A stretch of 64,000 bases of DNA from Eucommia ulmoides (Eukaryota; Streptophyta; Magnoliopsida; Garryales; Eucommiaceae): positions 33,741,534-33,805,533 of the forward strand of contig CM028330.1 of NCBI GenBank assembly GCA_016647705.1. Direction: 5' to 3'. Positions 9,983-21,090 of the stretch are shown piece after piece. Under the pieces are notes generated by a model. It ran no database searches and had not been told where the DNA came from. It saw only the letters and a list, made by a program, of their open reading frames with translations. A program made the translations under genes and the position numbers. The number at the start of each line of letters is the position of its first letter. Position 1 is the stretch's first letter.

Positions 9983-12268
9983 TATTGATCCCGAGATTTT
10001 GATGGACAATTAAATGTTAATATTTTTTGTGGAACTAATGTGTTTATTGAGTGTTTCAGTTAAAAGAGTTTTATTCAAGATAATGTCATGAAATAATTAT
10101 GAAGGATGCAGAGACGAACATTAAAGAGTATTGAAAATTCTGAAGATACTAGGTGAAAATAAATCTATTTTACTCTTAATGTATTCTGATTAGGATCACA
10201 CACGATACAAAAATGATTTATATTTTTGTGTATTTTAATTAAGGTCTTAATTATTGTTCAAATATTTGCTCCAATGTGAAATTGAAAAAGAAAAATTGAC
10301 CCAAGCAAGATTAGTGTTTAAAAATGAATATTAATGTCAATTAAATTAACCGAGAAAAGAAATCGGTTAAAGGGTTTAAAACGTCGAAATTTAGAGTTGA
10401 AATAAATTGATAGTGGGTATTCCAGCAGTGATCGGTCAACCGACCACAAGAGATCGGTCAATCGATGGCCAAGGGATAGAAAATGTGGAGTCTCTGAATC
10501 GATTGGTCAACCGATGGCCGAAATGAAAACTCTATGTATCGATCAGTCGATCGACCATCGATGATCGGTTAACCGACCAAGGCCGAAAATTTGCCTAAGG
10601 AAGCATCCTGTATCGATAGGGATCGGTCAACCGACTAGTGTTTAAAAAATGGATTGGATACATCTTGTATCCATTGGTCAACCAATGGACAGAGATCGGT
10701 CAACCGGTTGTGTTGTTACAGTTTTGAGGATTTCAAGAAACTATTCAAAAACTAGTCATTAACTAGTTGGTTTTGAGATATACGAGCGAGATATTGTAGG
10801 GATTTGGATATATTAATGATGTGATACACTTATTTTACTATCCCTATAGATATGGTACACATATTTGAAGTGTTTCTCAATTTGGTACATTTAATACTTT
10901 CTATCTTTATGATTTAAGATTGAGAAATAATTTGGGGACTAAATTGAATATTTTAAAAGCCATATTTAAGTGAATTGGACCAGGATTAAATTATATTGAT
11001 ATATGGGGTCTATATGTGCATTTAATTGTCATATCTTGAGGAAACTAGTCGTGAGAGGGCCTGTTTCAAACCAACTTAAATAGACTCGCGTTTTTAGAGA
11101 TCAATACATCACTTCCATCAAGAACTAAGTGTTCATGAGCTTTCTAAGAGTCGTTATTCTGAGATTATATCGAGAGATCACTTGTGAGATCATTTATGAG
11201 AAAACTTCTGGAGTTAAAGCATTAAGTGTTTTGGCATCACCGATCTAAGCTGTCTTGCAATTCAATTTACAATCTTTCGGTGTTATCCTGATGAGATCTT
11301 TCTAAACTTTTGATTTTTATTATGATTTTATATTATTATTGTTTGCTTGGTTATAAGATCTTTGTGAAATCATTTTTGAACTTTAAAGAGTATAAAAATT
11401 CTTTTAAAACGATTTTTGTAATTATCTAATTACGTGCTTATTTTTGTGCTACCCACATCTATTATAATCAGATATTAAATTCCCCACGTAAAATTCTATC
11501 ACTAGTAAATTCAGAATATTAATTGAGTTTAATTGATTTATGGTGGTAGAAGCTCCGAGTGGGAAGAAATTCATTAATTCTTGTAATTGATGAGTTTGTA
11601 CGGATTAAATACTATTGGGAGTATCTAGTCAAGGGTAACTTGGGGTTTCAATCTTTTCTGAAAAAACAATTGAGGTTTAATCTTTACCTAGTGGATAAAA
11701 AGGTTAGGTTACTCTTTTTCCTTAAAAAGAGTTAGGCTTGATTCTTCTTGATTAGAATTAAATTTGAGTGAATTTTAACGGTTCCATTCTTATTGGTGAA
11801 AAGGATACCTGGAGTAATTTGTGAGAGGTTTAATTCTTAGCCTAGTAAAAGAATTAGATTAGTCTTTAACCTTAAAAAATATAAGGTTCTTCCTTAATCT
11901 GTGAAAAGAAAATTATAAAGGTTGATTATGAGCTTGTGAAAATTGTAAGGGTTTGGTTCCTACTTATTAAAGGGATCAAATGGTTTAGTGGGTACAAATC
12001 TCCGTGGCGTTCGGAGGACTGGATTAGCCAAGAATAGCTTGATAAACCAGGATTCATTCTTGTGTGCTACTTTATTTACTTATTTATATTTTGTTGTTTG
12101 GATGTGCACCTAGATTAAATACACTTATCTACTACATTATAAAGATAATAATTGATTTAAGGTAAATTGATTATTTGATTAAGTAAGTGTTGAGAATATA
12201 AGAAATTTGTTTAAATTTTTTATAACTTCCCAATTCATCCCCCTCTTGGGTAGCTTACTAGGACAACA
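9983..12268 (+). mobile_element. Solo LTR (2.29 kb) with CATAG target-site duplication
   Basis: The segment is flanked by identical 5-mers, CATAG at 9978-9982 and 12269-12273. It starts TATTGATCCC (family TG changed to TA) and ends GGACAACA. Near the right end is CCCCCTCTTGGGTAG, a type of sequence common at the 3' end of large plant LTRs, probably copia. Two related segments occur at 23458-24846 and 29682-32022. A TATA-like TTAAATA lies at about 11081. No internal coding region or second LTR is present, so unequal recombination left a solo LTR. Confidence 0.85.
10429..10710. promoter_or_regulatory. Cluster of W-box cores inside the solo LTR
   Basis: GGTCAA, the complement of the W-box core TTGACC, occurs six times in about 280 bases, mostly as GATCGGTCAACCGA and close variants. 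Intervening spacers differ in length, so this is an irregular array. WRKY factors bind TTGAC(C/T). The cluster is 0.4-0.65 kb upstream of the likely LTR TATA box. Stress-responsive regulation is inference. Confidence 0.5.
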
Positions 12269-13625
12269 CATAGGGCATTCTCCATCCCTCTCACTATGCG
12301 TTTGATTGCTCCTGAGTCGTCATGGATGCTCTAATGCCCGTCTGACTACACCGCCTTCTATTCTAATGTTTTCAATGGCAAGGTGCACTTTACATTTCAT
12401 ATTTTCCTCAACGAGGTTCTTAATGAGGTCTAGCTGGAACCCTTACAGTTGGCACCCAATGCATGGAGGCTGATTATGGGATTTGTCGTCCTGTGCTTGC
12501 AGAATGACGTTCCTCATTTGTCTTCTCTGTTTTTCTACTTTTACCAACTTACTAAGAACGCGACGCCATTTGGCTACTGTATTAGTTCTGGACCCAGAGT
12601 AGGAAACTCATTGTTGGGATCTCGAGGAACAATTAGGGATGGAAGAATAGGTGGGTCCTGGTGGGAGGCTCATAGGAACGACCCTTGAGAGGAGTTTGGG
12701 CCCACATTGTGTTGAGACGGTGGTTACATCCGGGTAAGTTTGTTCCTTTACTCTCTTTTTATCTAGATTGTCCCCTCTCTGACCTTCTTCTTCATTAGTA
12801 GAGTATCCCACCAGTTTAGTACTCAACGAGGCAAAAGAAGCTGTGGTTTCTCTTTTGTTGGGGCTTTCGAAAGCCAAGATGGACTTTGTTTTCCTTAAGT
12901 CCAACTCGTTTGAGCTCTTCTTCGTTGCCCCTACTGGGGTTGTTGGTCCTCCGGACTCCAATTCTTTTTCGAGAGCCAAGTTCTCTATTTCGTAGATGTC
13001 GTTCGAGGCAGGAGGTATGGTTCCCCTTTCTCTCTCATTCATTGTGTTGTTTCTATTTGACCTCCAGTAATGGATGACAATTTTGCTGATGCAAAGCCAC
13101 TGGCTGTTGAGCCAGAGGTCTCAAAGGATGTTAGGGTTGTTGAAGCTTTATCTTCTTCACCGGTAGATTCGCTGGTTATGGCCTTGGGATATTGATGATG
13201 GCCTTAAGATTCAACTAACTTTTTTTTGTGGTTCCCAGACCACTGCTCGTTCTTTTGTTATGCTCGAGGAGTGGAAGGGGATTGTATCTTGGCTCGACGT
13301 CCTAAAGAGATAAAGTAAGGTCTTAGCTTAACAAGCGAGATTGTCGGGTAGTAGAGGTTGAGCGTGCTACTTCTAAGGCTCTCCAAGAGACCGAAAGGTC
13401 AAGGCAAGAGGCTACCACTGCATAGCAAAGGCCTACTGAAGCTGTGGAGAGGATCATTTCGATGGAGTTATGACTCCAGCGGTCTTATGAGTTCGAAGTG
13501 GCAACAAGATTAGGCTCCATGGTGAGGGAGATGCTCTAGGGTATGCTGCTGTTGTACTGGCCAAAAAGATGAGAGATGAGAGGCATGCTCGGGAAGAAAA
13601 CCTCTAACCCGAGGGGCACATGCTT
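12269..13625 (+). pseudogene. Element B antisense ORF, putative gypsy-type transposon protein (PF04195-like), broken
   Basis: On the plus strand, opposite to pol, the segment encodes FYSNVFNGKVHFTFHIFLNE, then LQLAPNAWRLIMGFVVLCLQ and LSSLFFYFYQLTK (about 12370-12560). The QLAPNAWR...GFVVLC block is characteristic of the plant family called 'putative gypsy type transposon' (Transposase_28). The C-terminal half (about 13070-13620) is a charged helix-forming stretch with pieces such as RATSKALQETERSRQEATTA, typical of the coiled-coil tail. Several stops and frame shifts are present. The solo LTR is inserted just upstream of, or within, its N-terminus. Its role in the element is unknown. Confidence 0.7.
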
Positions 13626-14060
13626 TTAGTTGTAGCTTTGTACTTTTCCTTTATTTTTTTTTTTTCCGGGACTCACGGGGTGTGCCCTCTAGCATATATA
13701 CACAAATTTTAATGAAATCATACTTTTACTCCTTATCTTCATCTGCATGTTCATGTTTGACTTTTTTTTTTCCTATGTGAAGTTTTCAGCCAAGCGGATC
13801 CAGGCTGGAGCCCACCTTATATCAATCTAAGCTCGTCATTTTTTGGACATGTGATAGATTTTGCCTGCTCCCAAGGTATGGATGATCAGCGTGTATCCTA
13901 GCGCAGCTTTTCCAAGGCGTATCTGGACACAGTCATCATGAAGCATATCTGCATGTAGGCTTTTAGGTATTTTGTGATTTTTTTCATCTGTCAGCCATTC
14001 ATACAACCTCTCATTTATCGTTATTATTGTGGCATGTCCCTTAGCGTTTGGTTTGTGATG
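13626..14060. other. Non-coding segment between antisense units of element B
   Basis: It begins with the presumed 3' flank of the antisense ORF (T-rich, with an AATGAAAT polyadenylation-like word near 13709). It then runs into the upstream region of the second plus-strand unit. No ORF of note. Confidence 0.4.
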
Positions 14061-14770
14061 CCTATTTAAGGAGCACCTTGTTGCATCTTTTCTTCATCCT
14101 AGAATTCTTCTTCTGTCTTCTTTAGTTCTTCACGATGAGCCCTTACACAATCCCTAGAGATGGTCGTGATAACAAATATCAAAAGACAATTTTTTTTTTT
14201 AGCAGAAGAGAGTGGATGATCGACGGCTTCAATGCTCCTGTTATCCGAAAGAGTTCAAAATTTTTTTATCTCCATAAATGACAGTTTTCCTAACGTTTCG
14301 GGCTGCTTAGAGGCCAAAGGGTCTAAGCCTTCTATGCTATGATTGGAGGCACTCCAACAATCGAGGACAACTATGGAAACGAAAGAGAAAGTTTTCCATT
14401 TTGCCTGTACGATACCCGGTTGTTCATTTGTGGACGAATCCTAACCACCTTTTGATGATTGAGGAGGGATGAACTAAGAAGTCCCCCTTGACTCGCAATA
14501 GTTGAGGGTGAAGGTCAACTATATCTAATTTTTATCCTCCCCTTCAAGGCAATGAGCTTCCTTCTTAAAGGAGTTCCTCAACTTTGGAGGTGGGTCTTTG
14601 ACGAACATTTCTTAGCCAGGGGAGTCCCATCCTCGTCATCATCTCTCCAATCTATGTTAGGGAGTTCCTAATCTTTTTTTCTCTCATAAAGGGAAAAGAG
14701 TATTGCTCATGGCTTCTGTGCCATCTTTCTTCTTCTTCTGGAGAAGTATGTTGATGCTGAAAGGTCATTC
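14061..14770 (+). pseudogene. Second plus-strand promoter and ORF remnant in element B
   Basis: TATTTAA at 14063-14069 is followed by a CT-rich leader of about 65 bases and an ATG at 14135. The frame reads MSPYTIPRDGRDNKYQK and then runs into a T-tract and multiple stops; pieces like YAMIGGTPTIEDNYGNE and HLWTNPNHLLMIEEG are readable. The TATA-leader-ATG layout closely parallels element A (134-232). I do not recognise the product. It may be the original start region of an antisense gene or a separate small ORF. Confidence 0.4.
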
Positions 14771-15400
14771 TTTCATCCATATTTCATTTAGGGCACTTTC
14801 TATATTGTATTGGATGACTTTGTAGAGATTTAATTGTGAGAGAACTTGTAAGAAAGCTTGATCATATGAATAAAATCTCATTGTTTTTCATATCTGCTTG
14901 CTTTTGTATGTTGTGTGTATTTTGATAACACAAAAGCTCAGGATAATGCCACAAATAGTCGAGTCCATACTATGAAATATAGGAAATTTGTATAAATAGT
15001 AGTCTATAGTTTGCTCTTGTTGTGGTAAGTACATTCATTGGTGGTGTCTTCATCCAACAGTGGGCTCCAGTTTCTAAGACATGGACTTCACTCCTTGTGG
15101 CCCCTTATTCGGGTGGACACGGATTGTTGGGTTTGCCCAAGTATATGGAGGGTTCTTTCATCCATTCATAAACTTGATATTGAGTTCGAAGTTGTCTATA
15201 ACTTGGATGGTTGTCGGATGACATCTATTCCTAGCCAGACTCTCTCGTTAGGGTGGCTCAGGATATCAGGTATGATCGATTATAAGAAGGGGTCTTTCAG
15301 TATGCCGACTATAAATTTCTCTAGCCCATCACTGGCCCCTGTTGTATGTGGGCTCAGGTTATTAGGTGTGATCGATTGTACAAAAGGTTTATTTTGTTCC
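14771..15400. other. Element B spacer before the minisatellite
   Basis: A mixed segment with an open frame (about 15038-15544) that overlaps the start of the repeats and has no recognisable motif. Irregular copies of GTATGATCGATTATAAG / GTGTGATCGATTGTACAA suggest decayed larger repeat units upstream of the clear array. Confidence 0.35.
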
Positions 15401-15900
15401 ATCATCTTTCTGGACTATCGCAGCCATAGCCATCTGAGGACCAACCTATTGAGGGTCATAACCACTTTATCGGGTGAGTCGCGCCATTGGCTGAAGGCAC
15501 CTCCTTCTCACGCATGCGTGGTGAGTTATCGAATCCTAACTTGACTATTGAAGTCCATAGCCATTTGGTTTAGCCAGGCTATTGAGGGTTATAGTAGCCC
15601 AGAGACTGAAGTAGGCTATTGAGGGATGTAGTTGCCTGTTTGGCAAGTCAAGTTATTAAGGGTCATAGTTGCCTTATCGGGCGAGTCACGCCATTGATTG
15701 AAGGCAATCTCCTTCCCACCCATTGGGTGAGGCACCGGATCCCAACCAAACTATTGAGGGTCATAGCCATCTGGTTGAGTGAGGCTATTGAAAGTCGTAG
15801 CTACTTGGAGAATGAATCAGGTTATTGATGGTCGTAGCTGCCTGTCTGCCGAGTTAGGCTATTGAGGGTTGTAGCTACTTTGTCGGGCCCATCTGTTGTT
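15400..15900. repeat. 3'-UTR minisatellite of element B
   Basis: Tandem degenerate units centre on GGCTATTGAGGGTCATAGC followed by variants of TGCCTGTCGGGCGAGTC. About eight copies of the TATTGAGGGT core occur at irregular 40-65 base spacing. The position, between integrase and the antisense ORFs, matches the array of element A although the unit sequence is different. Confidence 0.75.
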
Positions 15901-15999
15901 TTACCTCGACATGTGGAGACACTTGCAAGTATTTCGATTAAGGCATAGGTTTTTAGTTAGAAAAGCATTAAGAACACGTATTGAAAATATTGTTTTAAG

Positions 16000-17300
16000 T
16001 GTTCTACATCCCACGAATTTTTCAACGGTCTTCTTTCTTGGGTTTTGAGCTTATAGGTTCCTGGGCCGATAACTTTGGTAATGTGGTAGGGTCTTTCCAA
16101 GTATGGTTCCAACTTCTTTTTTGCTCGGTCTCGTGTGGTAATGGTGAATTTTCATGGCACGAGGTCACCTACTTTAAATGAGCGTGCTCAGATGTGCTAT
16201 CGTAGTACTGGGTCATCCGTCTCTTATAGGTGGTTTGTAGCATATGGGCATGTTCCCGCTTTTTCTCTGGTAGATTTAAGCTTAGTGCTAATTCACATTA
16301 GTTCTCATCAGGATCATTATAGGATACTCTGCAGGTCGGTAGGCCCAGTTAGATAAGGATAGCTGCCTGTGATCTAAATGCCATGGCGAATGGCATTTCT
16401 CCGTTAGAGATCCTCGAGGTGATGTGGTAGGCCCATAGTACTGAGGGGATATCGTCCAACCACTTAGCTTTGGACTTCTCCAATCAAGTCTTCAACATAT
16501 ACAAAATTATTCGATTGGTCATTTCGAGTTATCTGTTGGATTGCGAGAGTTATGGGGTCGTATGTGGTGTTGGATTTCCAAGTCTATGTAAAAGTCATCG
16601 AACAAGGTACAATCAATTGCGTTCCAAGTTCACTAACAACGGTTTGTGGGACCCTGAATCGGCATACGATGTGCTTCCTGGCAAAGTCCTTAATCTTGGC
16701 ATCAGTGATATTTGCTAGGCTTCGGTTTTTAATCATTCGGTAAAGTAGACGATGACAATGACGATGAACTGTTTTTGAGCTGCTGTGATAGGAAAGGGCC
16801 CGAGGATGTCCACTCCCCATTAGTCAAATGGCCATGGTCCAAACATAGGCAGCTAACCTGTAGTTGGGGTATTGATAGTTGGTCCAAATCTATGGCATTT
16901 GTCACACTTCTTGACTAATTCCTTAGCATCAGCTTCCATCGTAAGCTAGAGGTAGCCTTTCCTGAGCACCTTTCTAGCTAGGGATTGTGCTTTTGAGTGA
17001 TTGCCACAAAGGTTATCATGGATGTCTTAGAGGACCAAGTGGCCTTTGTTCTAGCGCATATAGAGGAGCAATACAGGACTCCTTGCAGCAAAGTGTACCA
17101 TGAAATGCAGTAGCGCACTTTCCTGACCTCGTTTTTCTATTCTTGGAGGATTCTAATATCGAGGTAATTGTAGATGGGATACTCCTAACCATGATGTTCT
17201 AGTGCCTCGGGGTGTTAAAATTGGAGGCTAAGCCAACTATTGAATCAGTGTGCTCATTTTCTTTCCACGGGATCTACCTGGTAGTGACTTTTCGAAATCC
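16000..17300 (-). pseudogene. Element B: integrase
   Basis: Minus-strand fragments include the core around 16584-16830, where FARKHIVCRFRVPQTVVSEL precedes GTQLIV. This is the family segment C-R-F-G-x-P-x-x-x-x-S-D-N-G-T-Q with the second catalytic Asp changed (SELGTQ in place of SDNGTQ). Upstream pieces (16830-17200) correspond to the zinc-binding N-terminal region. The catalytic substitution and many stops show it is inactive. Confidence 0.7.
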
Positions 17301-18260
17301 TAGCATTAAAAGGTCGACTTTACTCAGGTACACTATCATCGTGGCCTCCTTAATGGAATACTCCAAGTTGACCTAATTTGCTATCTGGAGAGAGTCGTAG
17401 AAGATTTCTATCTCAGTGGCAACAAGTTCTTTGAAGATCTTTAGAGAAGAGATAAACACTTCGTAATCGGTTTCGCTATTCATGGCCTTGAATCTTGCCT
17501 TGAAATTGAATCTTAGGGCGTATTCCAAGGTGTCACCCTCGTGGGTGTGGATTACAACATTGGCCCCTGAACCAATATAATTTGATGATCTATCTACTTA
17601 CACTATCTAGTATTCGGATGAATGTTGGCCCGGTCGGGGATCGATCCTTCTAGAAAAGTGAATTTCGAGATGAAGTCATCCAATGCCTGGCCTTTGATGA
17701 TCGTCACGGCCAGTACTCAATATGGAACTCTCCTAGCTCGATTAACCATTTCAGCGGTCGTCCAGAAGTCGCTAGTCAATGTAGTATAACCCTCAGCAGC
17801 TGGTTGGTGATCATTACCATCAAATGAGCACAGAATTAGTGATGGATCTCTCTGGAAAAAACTATTAGCACGTACACGATTAGCTCCAAGTGGGGATAGC
17901 AGGATTCCGCTTCATTCAACGTATGGCTGACATGGAACAAGGGCTTATAAGCCTCGTGTACTTTTATTTCCAAGGCTGAGCTTGAGGGTAGCAAGATTCT
18001 ACTCCATTCAGCACATGATTGACAAAGTACATAGGCTTCTGAGCCTCGTATTCTTCTATTACCAAGGTTGAGCTTATGGCAGTTGCCAAAGCAGCCAAGT
18101 AAGTGATAATCTCCACCCTAACTTCAGGGTAGTGAGTATCGGAGGCTCTAAAATGTACTTCCTGAGCTCCTAGTAGGAGGCTTCACATTTATCAGTCTAT
18201 TCCAAAATCTTGTTGCCATATAAAGTCTTGAAGAAAAGCACGTATTTGTTAGAGCTTCGT
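17300..18260 (-). pseudogene. Element B: RNase H and connection domain
   Basis: The start (18150-18260) reads LTGQVEALNWFIPRSSNKYV and FFKTLYGNKILE, the RT-RNase H connection of plant Ty3/gypsy pol. It continues with decayed pieces such as KNTRLRSLCTLSIMC. A tandem duplication of about 91 bases (17898-17988 and 17989-18079) repeats the segment ending in CCAAGGCTGAGCTTGAGGGT. Reading frame is lost repeatedly. Confidence 0.65.
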
Positions 18261-18299
18261 GGGATGAACCAGTTCAAGGCCTCTACCTGCCCTGTTAGG

Positions 18300-19170
18300 C
18301 TTTAAACCTCATTGATTATCCTCAGGGATGTCATGTTCAGGATTTCCTTGACTTGCTCTGGGCAAACCTTGATTATTATTCGCATCACCAGGTTTGTGAA
18401 GAATTTTCTAGCGCTGACTCTAAAGACCCACTTACTTGGGTTCAACTTCATTCGGTAATTTTTGAGTACATCAAAGCACTCCTGCAAGTCGATAAGGTTG
18501 TCATCAGTCTTCCTTCTCTTGACGAGCATGTCGTTGATCTAGACCTCCATGATTCTTGCGAGTAGTTTGGTGACCATTTTGTTCACCAGCCTCTGGTAAG
18601 TATCTCCGGCGTTCTTTAGACTAAAGGGCATGATTTTGTAATAGTAGAGGCCTTTGTCGATGATAAAAGTAATTTTTTCCTCATCAAGAGGGTACATGTT
18701 GATATGATTGTGAATGCGTTTAGGAAGCTAAGAGACTTGGAATCGGCTGTAGCATCCACGATTATGTTGATCTTTGGGAGAGAAAAGTAGTTCTTAGGAC
18801 ACACCTTCTTTAGGTCCGTGAAATCCACGCACACGCGGCACTTTCCCATTTTTTTCTTTATTAGAACAGCATTGGCCAACTAGAGGGGAAGTTGATTTCC
18901 TCAATCGTGTTAGAGTCTAAGAGCTTCTTTATTTCCTATTCGATTACTACTTGCCTATCTATTTCAAACTTTCATCATTTCTAATGGACATATAGATAGG
19001 CTGGGTTTGTGTATAACCGGTACACTGAGATATTCGGGTCTATCCCGGGTAGATCTGTATGCGACCAACAGAACATATCTTGGTTAGCCCTCAAGAGGTC
19101 AACCAGACGATCCCTCGTGTCCCTAGCTAGATCTCTTCCAATTTGGACTATTTGGTCTAGCTCCATCGAA
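18300..19170 (-). pseudogene. Element B: reverse transcriptase
   Basis: Readable pieces are QIVQIGRDLARDTRDRLVDL and NQDMFCWSHTDLPGIDP (18981-19166), ANAVLIKKKMGKCRVCVDFT (about 18820-18880), CPKNYFSLPKINIIVDATA, and the thumb NYRMKLNPSKWVFRVSARKF. The YxDD catalytic box is destroyed: codons at about 18527-18541 read stop-I-N-D, so the tyrosine is a stop and one Asp is Asn. This copy cannot encode an active polymerase. Confidence 0.85.
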
Positions 19171-19290
19171 TGTATTCAGACTTCTTCCAGTCATTCCATC
19201 TCGCCCTTGTGTCCCCAGCTAGGTCTCTTCTAATCTGGACTGTTCAGTCCGGCTCCATTAGATGTATTTAGATTTATTCCAGTCTTTCAT
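19110..19290 (-). repeat. Tandem duplication (about 93 bp) upstream of RT in element B
   Basis: The segment from CTCGTGTCCCTAGCTAG through CATCGAATGTATTCAGAC is repeated next to itself starting CTTGTGTCCCCAGCTAG, with about a dozen differences. It duplicates the linker encoding the ELDQIVQIGRDL stretch. Confidence 0.6.
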
Positions 19291-19639
19291 CGAGATAGGG
19301 TCGCGATTGGTTTGGTTGATCAACCCGGGGGTCCAATAGGTCCCCTGTCCTAGGGCACTCTATTATATCCTCAAGTCTTCCTATTTCGTCGTCAGGGCAT
19401 TGTTCACCCTAGCCCCCATCGGCAATGAATTTCTTGAGGTAGCCTCCAAATCAACTACTCGATCTTGTTCTTTAACTCAAAAAAACTATCAATGGGGTAG
19501 CCATAACTTTGGTGGAATTCGTACCGTTTGTCAGTCTGATAGTTCCTTCTATGGGCTTGAAAGGACTGGGGCCACTTCAATAGCTTCTTGTCATTGATCT
19601 GCATCAGGACGGTGGCTATCGAGGTATTGGGGGCGTAAA

Positions 19640-20530
19640 GTTGTTTAAGTGTTGGTGGGATCTATTTTCCCACTACCTTTTGTCGATTGATTTTCTTTCT
19701 ACCTCACCTTGCTTCTTCTTCAACCGGGAGTCTTTTTGCCTGGGTTCGTGATTGTCGGGCTTGTTAGCTTTCCCATTTCCATTGGTACCCTTCTCTTCCT
19801 CAGATTGGTCCCTATGGACATCATCCACATCAATGAATTCGGTGGAGAGGGCGAAGGCTATAGCTAGGGCATTCGGAGGGGCGTGGGCCATTTCGTACAA
19901 GCACGAGCCCGATCGTACCCCTGTCATCATAGTGACAACTACTCTGTCATTTGGCTCTTTGATTTGATTTAACTCGTGAAAAAATCTCTCGATGTAATCC
20001 TCTAATTTTTCACCATTTCTCTATTTGATCGATATAAGGTGTGATAGGTTCTTGGCCCATCTCTTGCTGCTAGCAAACCTGCAGGCAAAGGCAAGGCTAA
20101 AAGACAAAAACACTAAAACTACTTGACTTCAGGTATTTGTACTACTTCTATGTGGCTCCAACCAAGGTAACTTGGAAAGCTTAGTACTTTGACGAGTCCG
20201 ATGCTCTTTATAGGTCTATGTATGTATAGTAGGCGTCAAGGTGCTCCGTGGAATCAAAGTCTCCTTGGTATGTCCTGATTTGAGATGGAATCTTGAAGTT
20301 AAATGGGATGGGCTCTCGTAACACATGAGAGGTCAAGGGATGAGCTTTTACTTAAAATCTTGTAAACACTCGGCTTTATCTTCCCGATTTGTCCCAACTT
20401 CTCATGAGTGGCCTTGACCTGTTCCTGAACATCATTATCGATTCGACGACTAGGGTCACACTGTTGGGGCCTCGGATGGGTCATTGAGAAAGCCATCTCC
20501 AAGCATAGTGGGTTCGTCAAGATGTTCCAT
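19640..20530 (-). pseudogene. Element B: gag fragments
   Basis: The N-terminal piece (about 20200-20520) contains HPIPFNFKIPSQIRTYQGDF followed by DSTEHLDAYYTYIDL. This is the start of the retrotransposon gag domain, where family members have a P-x-Y-D-G-x-x-D-P-x-x-H pattern. The C-terminal piece (19673-19930) reads MMTGVRSGSCLYEMAHAPPN then a lysine-rich tail, matching the end of the gag domain. No CCHC zinc knuckle is intact. gag would form the particle shell. Confidence 0.7.
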
Positions 20531-21071
20531 GAGTTCTACCCGCAGTATGAGATAACCATGCCTTGTTCTTTTGTGGACGAGCCCTACTGGTTCTATCACC
20601 CAGTTCTTTTGAGAATGCTCATGGGCCTAGTTGAGAGTGAATGTTAGGGGTCTGGTTTGACCACAATGGTATGGTGTTGCACCTATGATTTTTGTTCCCC
20701 TGGAATGGTTCATCTCGCTCCATGCGAATCCTTTCCAACTCTTGTCAGAGGTCTCGCTGTGTAGGGAAGTGCTTTTCTACCTAGTCTTGCTCACGTCAAG
20801 CCCTTCGTCCCCAGTAGGTGGTGGGTCACACCTCACAAATGGGTAACGCCACATCTTGTAATGCTGACGGGGGCGGAGGGGCTGTTGAGGGCACATCTGC
20901 TCAACGTGGTTCTGGAAGTTTTGGGTGAGATTTCGAACTTCTCTCACTATTTTCACCCGGTGCATTAGTGAGGGACCATTCTCAAGGGCAGCCATGCAGA
21001 GCGGCTGTCTTGCGTGTTCGCAATTGTTTGTCTTGTTCTTGAGAGCATAAGAACAACTATAATTCATTACC

Positions 21072-21088
21072 ATAGACAACGTCAATTT
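21072..21088 (-). other. Degenerate primer-binding site of element B
   Basis: Read on the minus strand the sequence is close to TTGACGTTGTCTATGGT, a decayed version of the TGGCGCCGTCTATGGG site preserved in element A. The changes are mostly C-to-T and G-to-A type, as expected from deamination of methylated DNA. Confidence 0.6.
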
Positions 21089-21090
21089 AA

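Noticed and set aside
15038..15544. 168-codon plus-strand ORF as a gene
   Set aside because: It overlaps the start of element B's minisatellite and has no recognisable motif.
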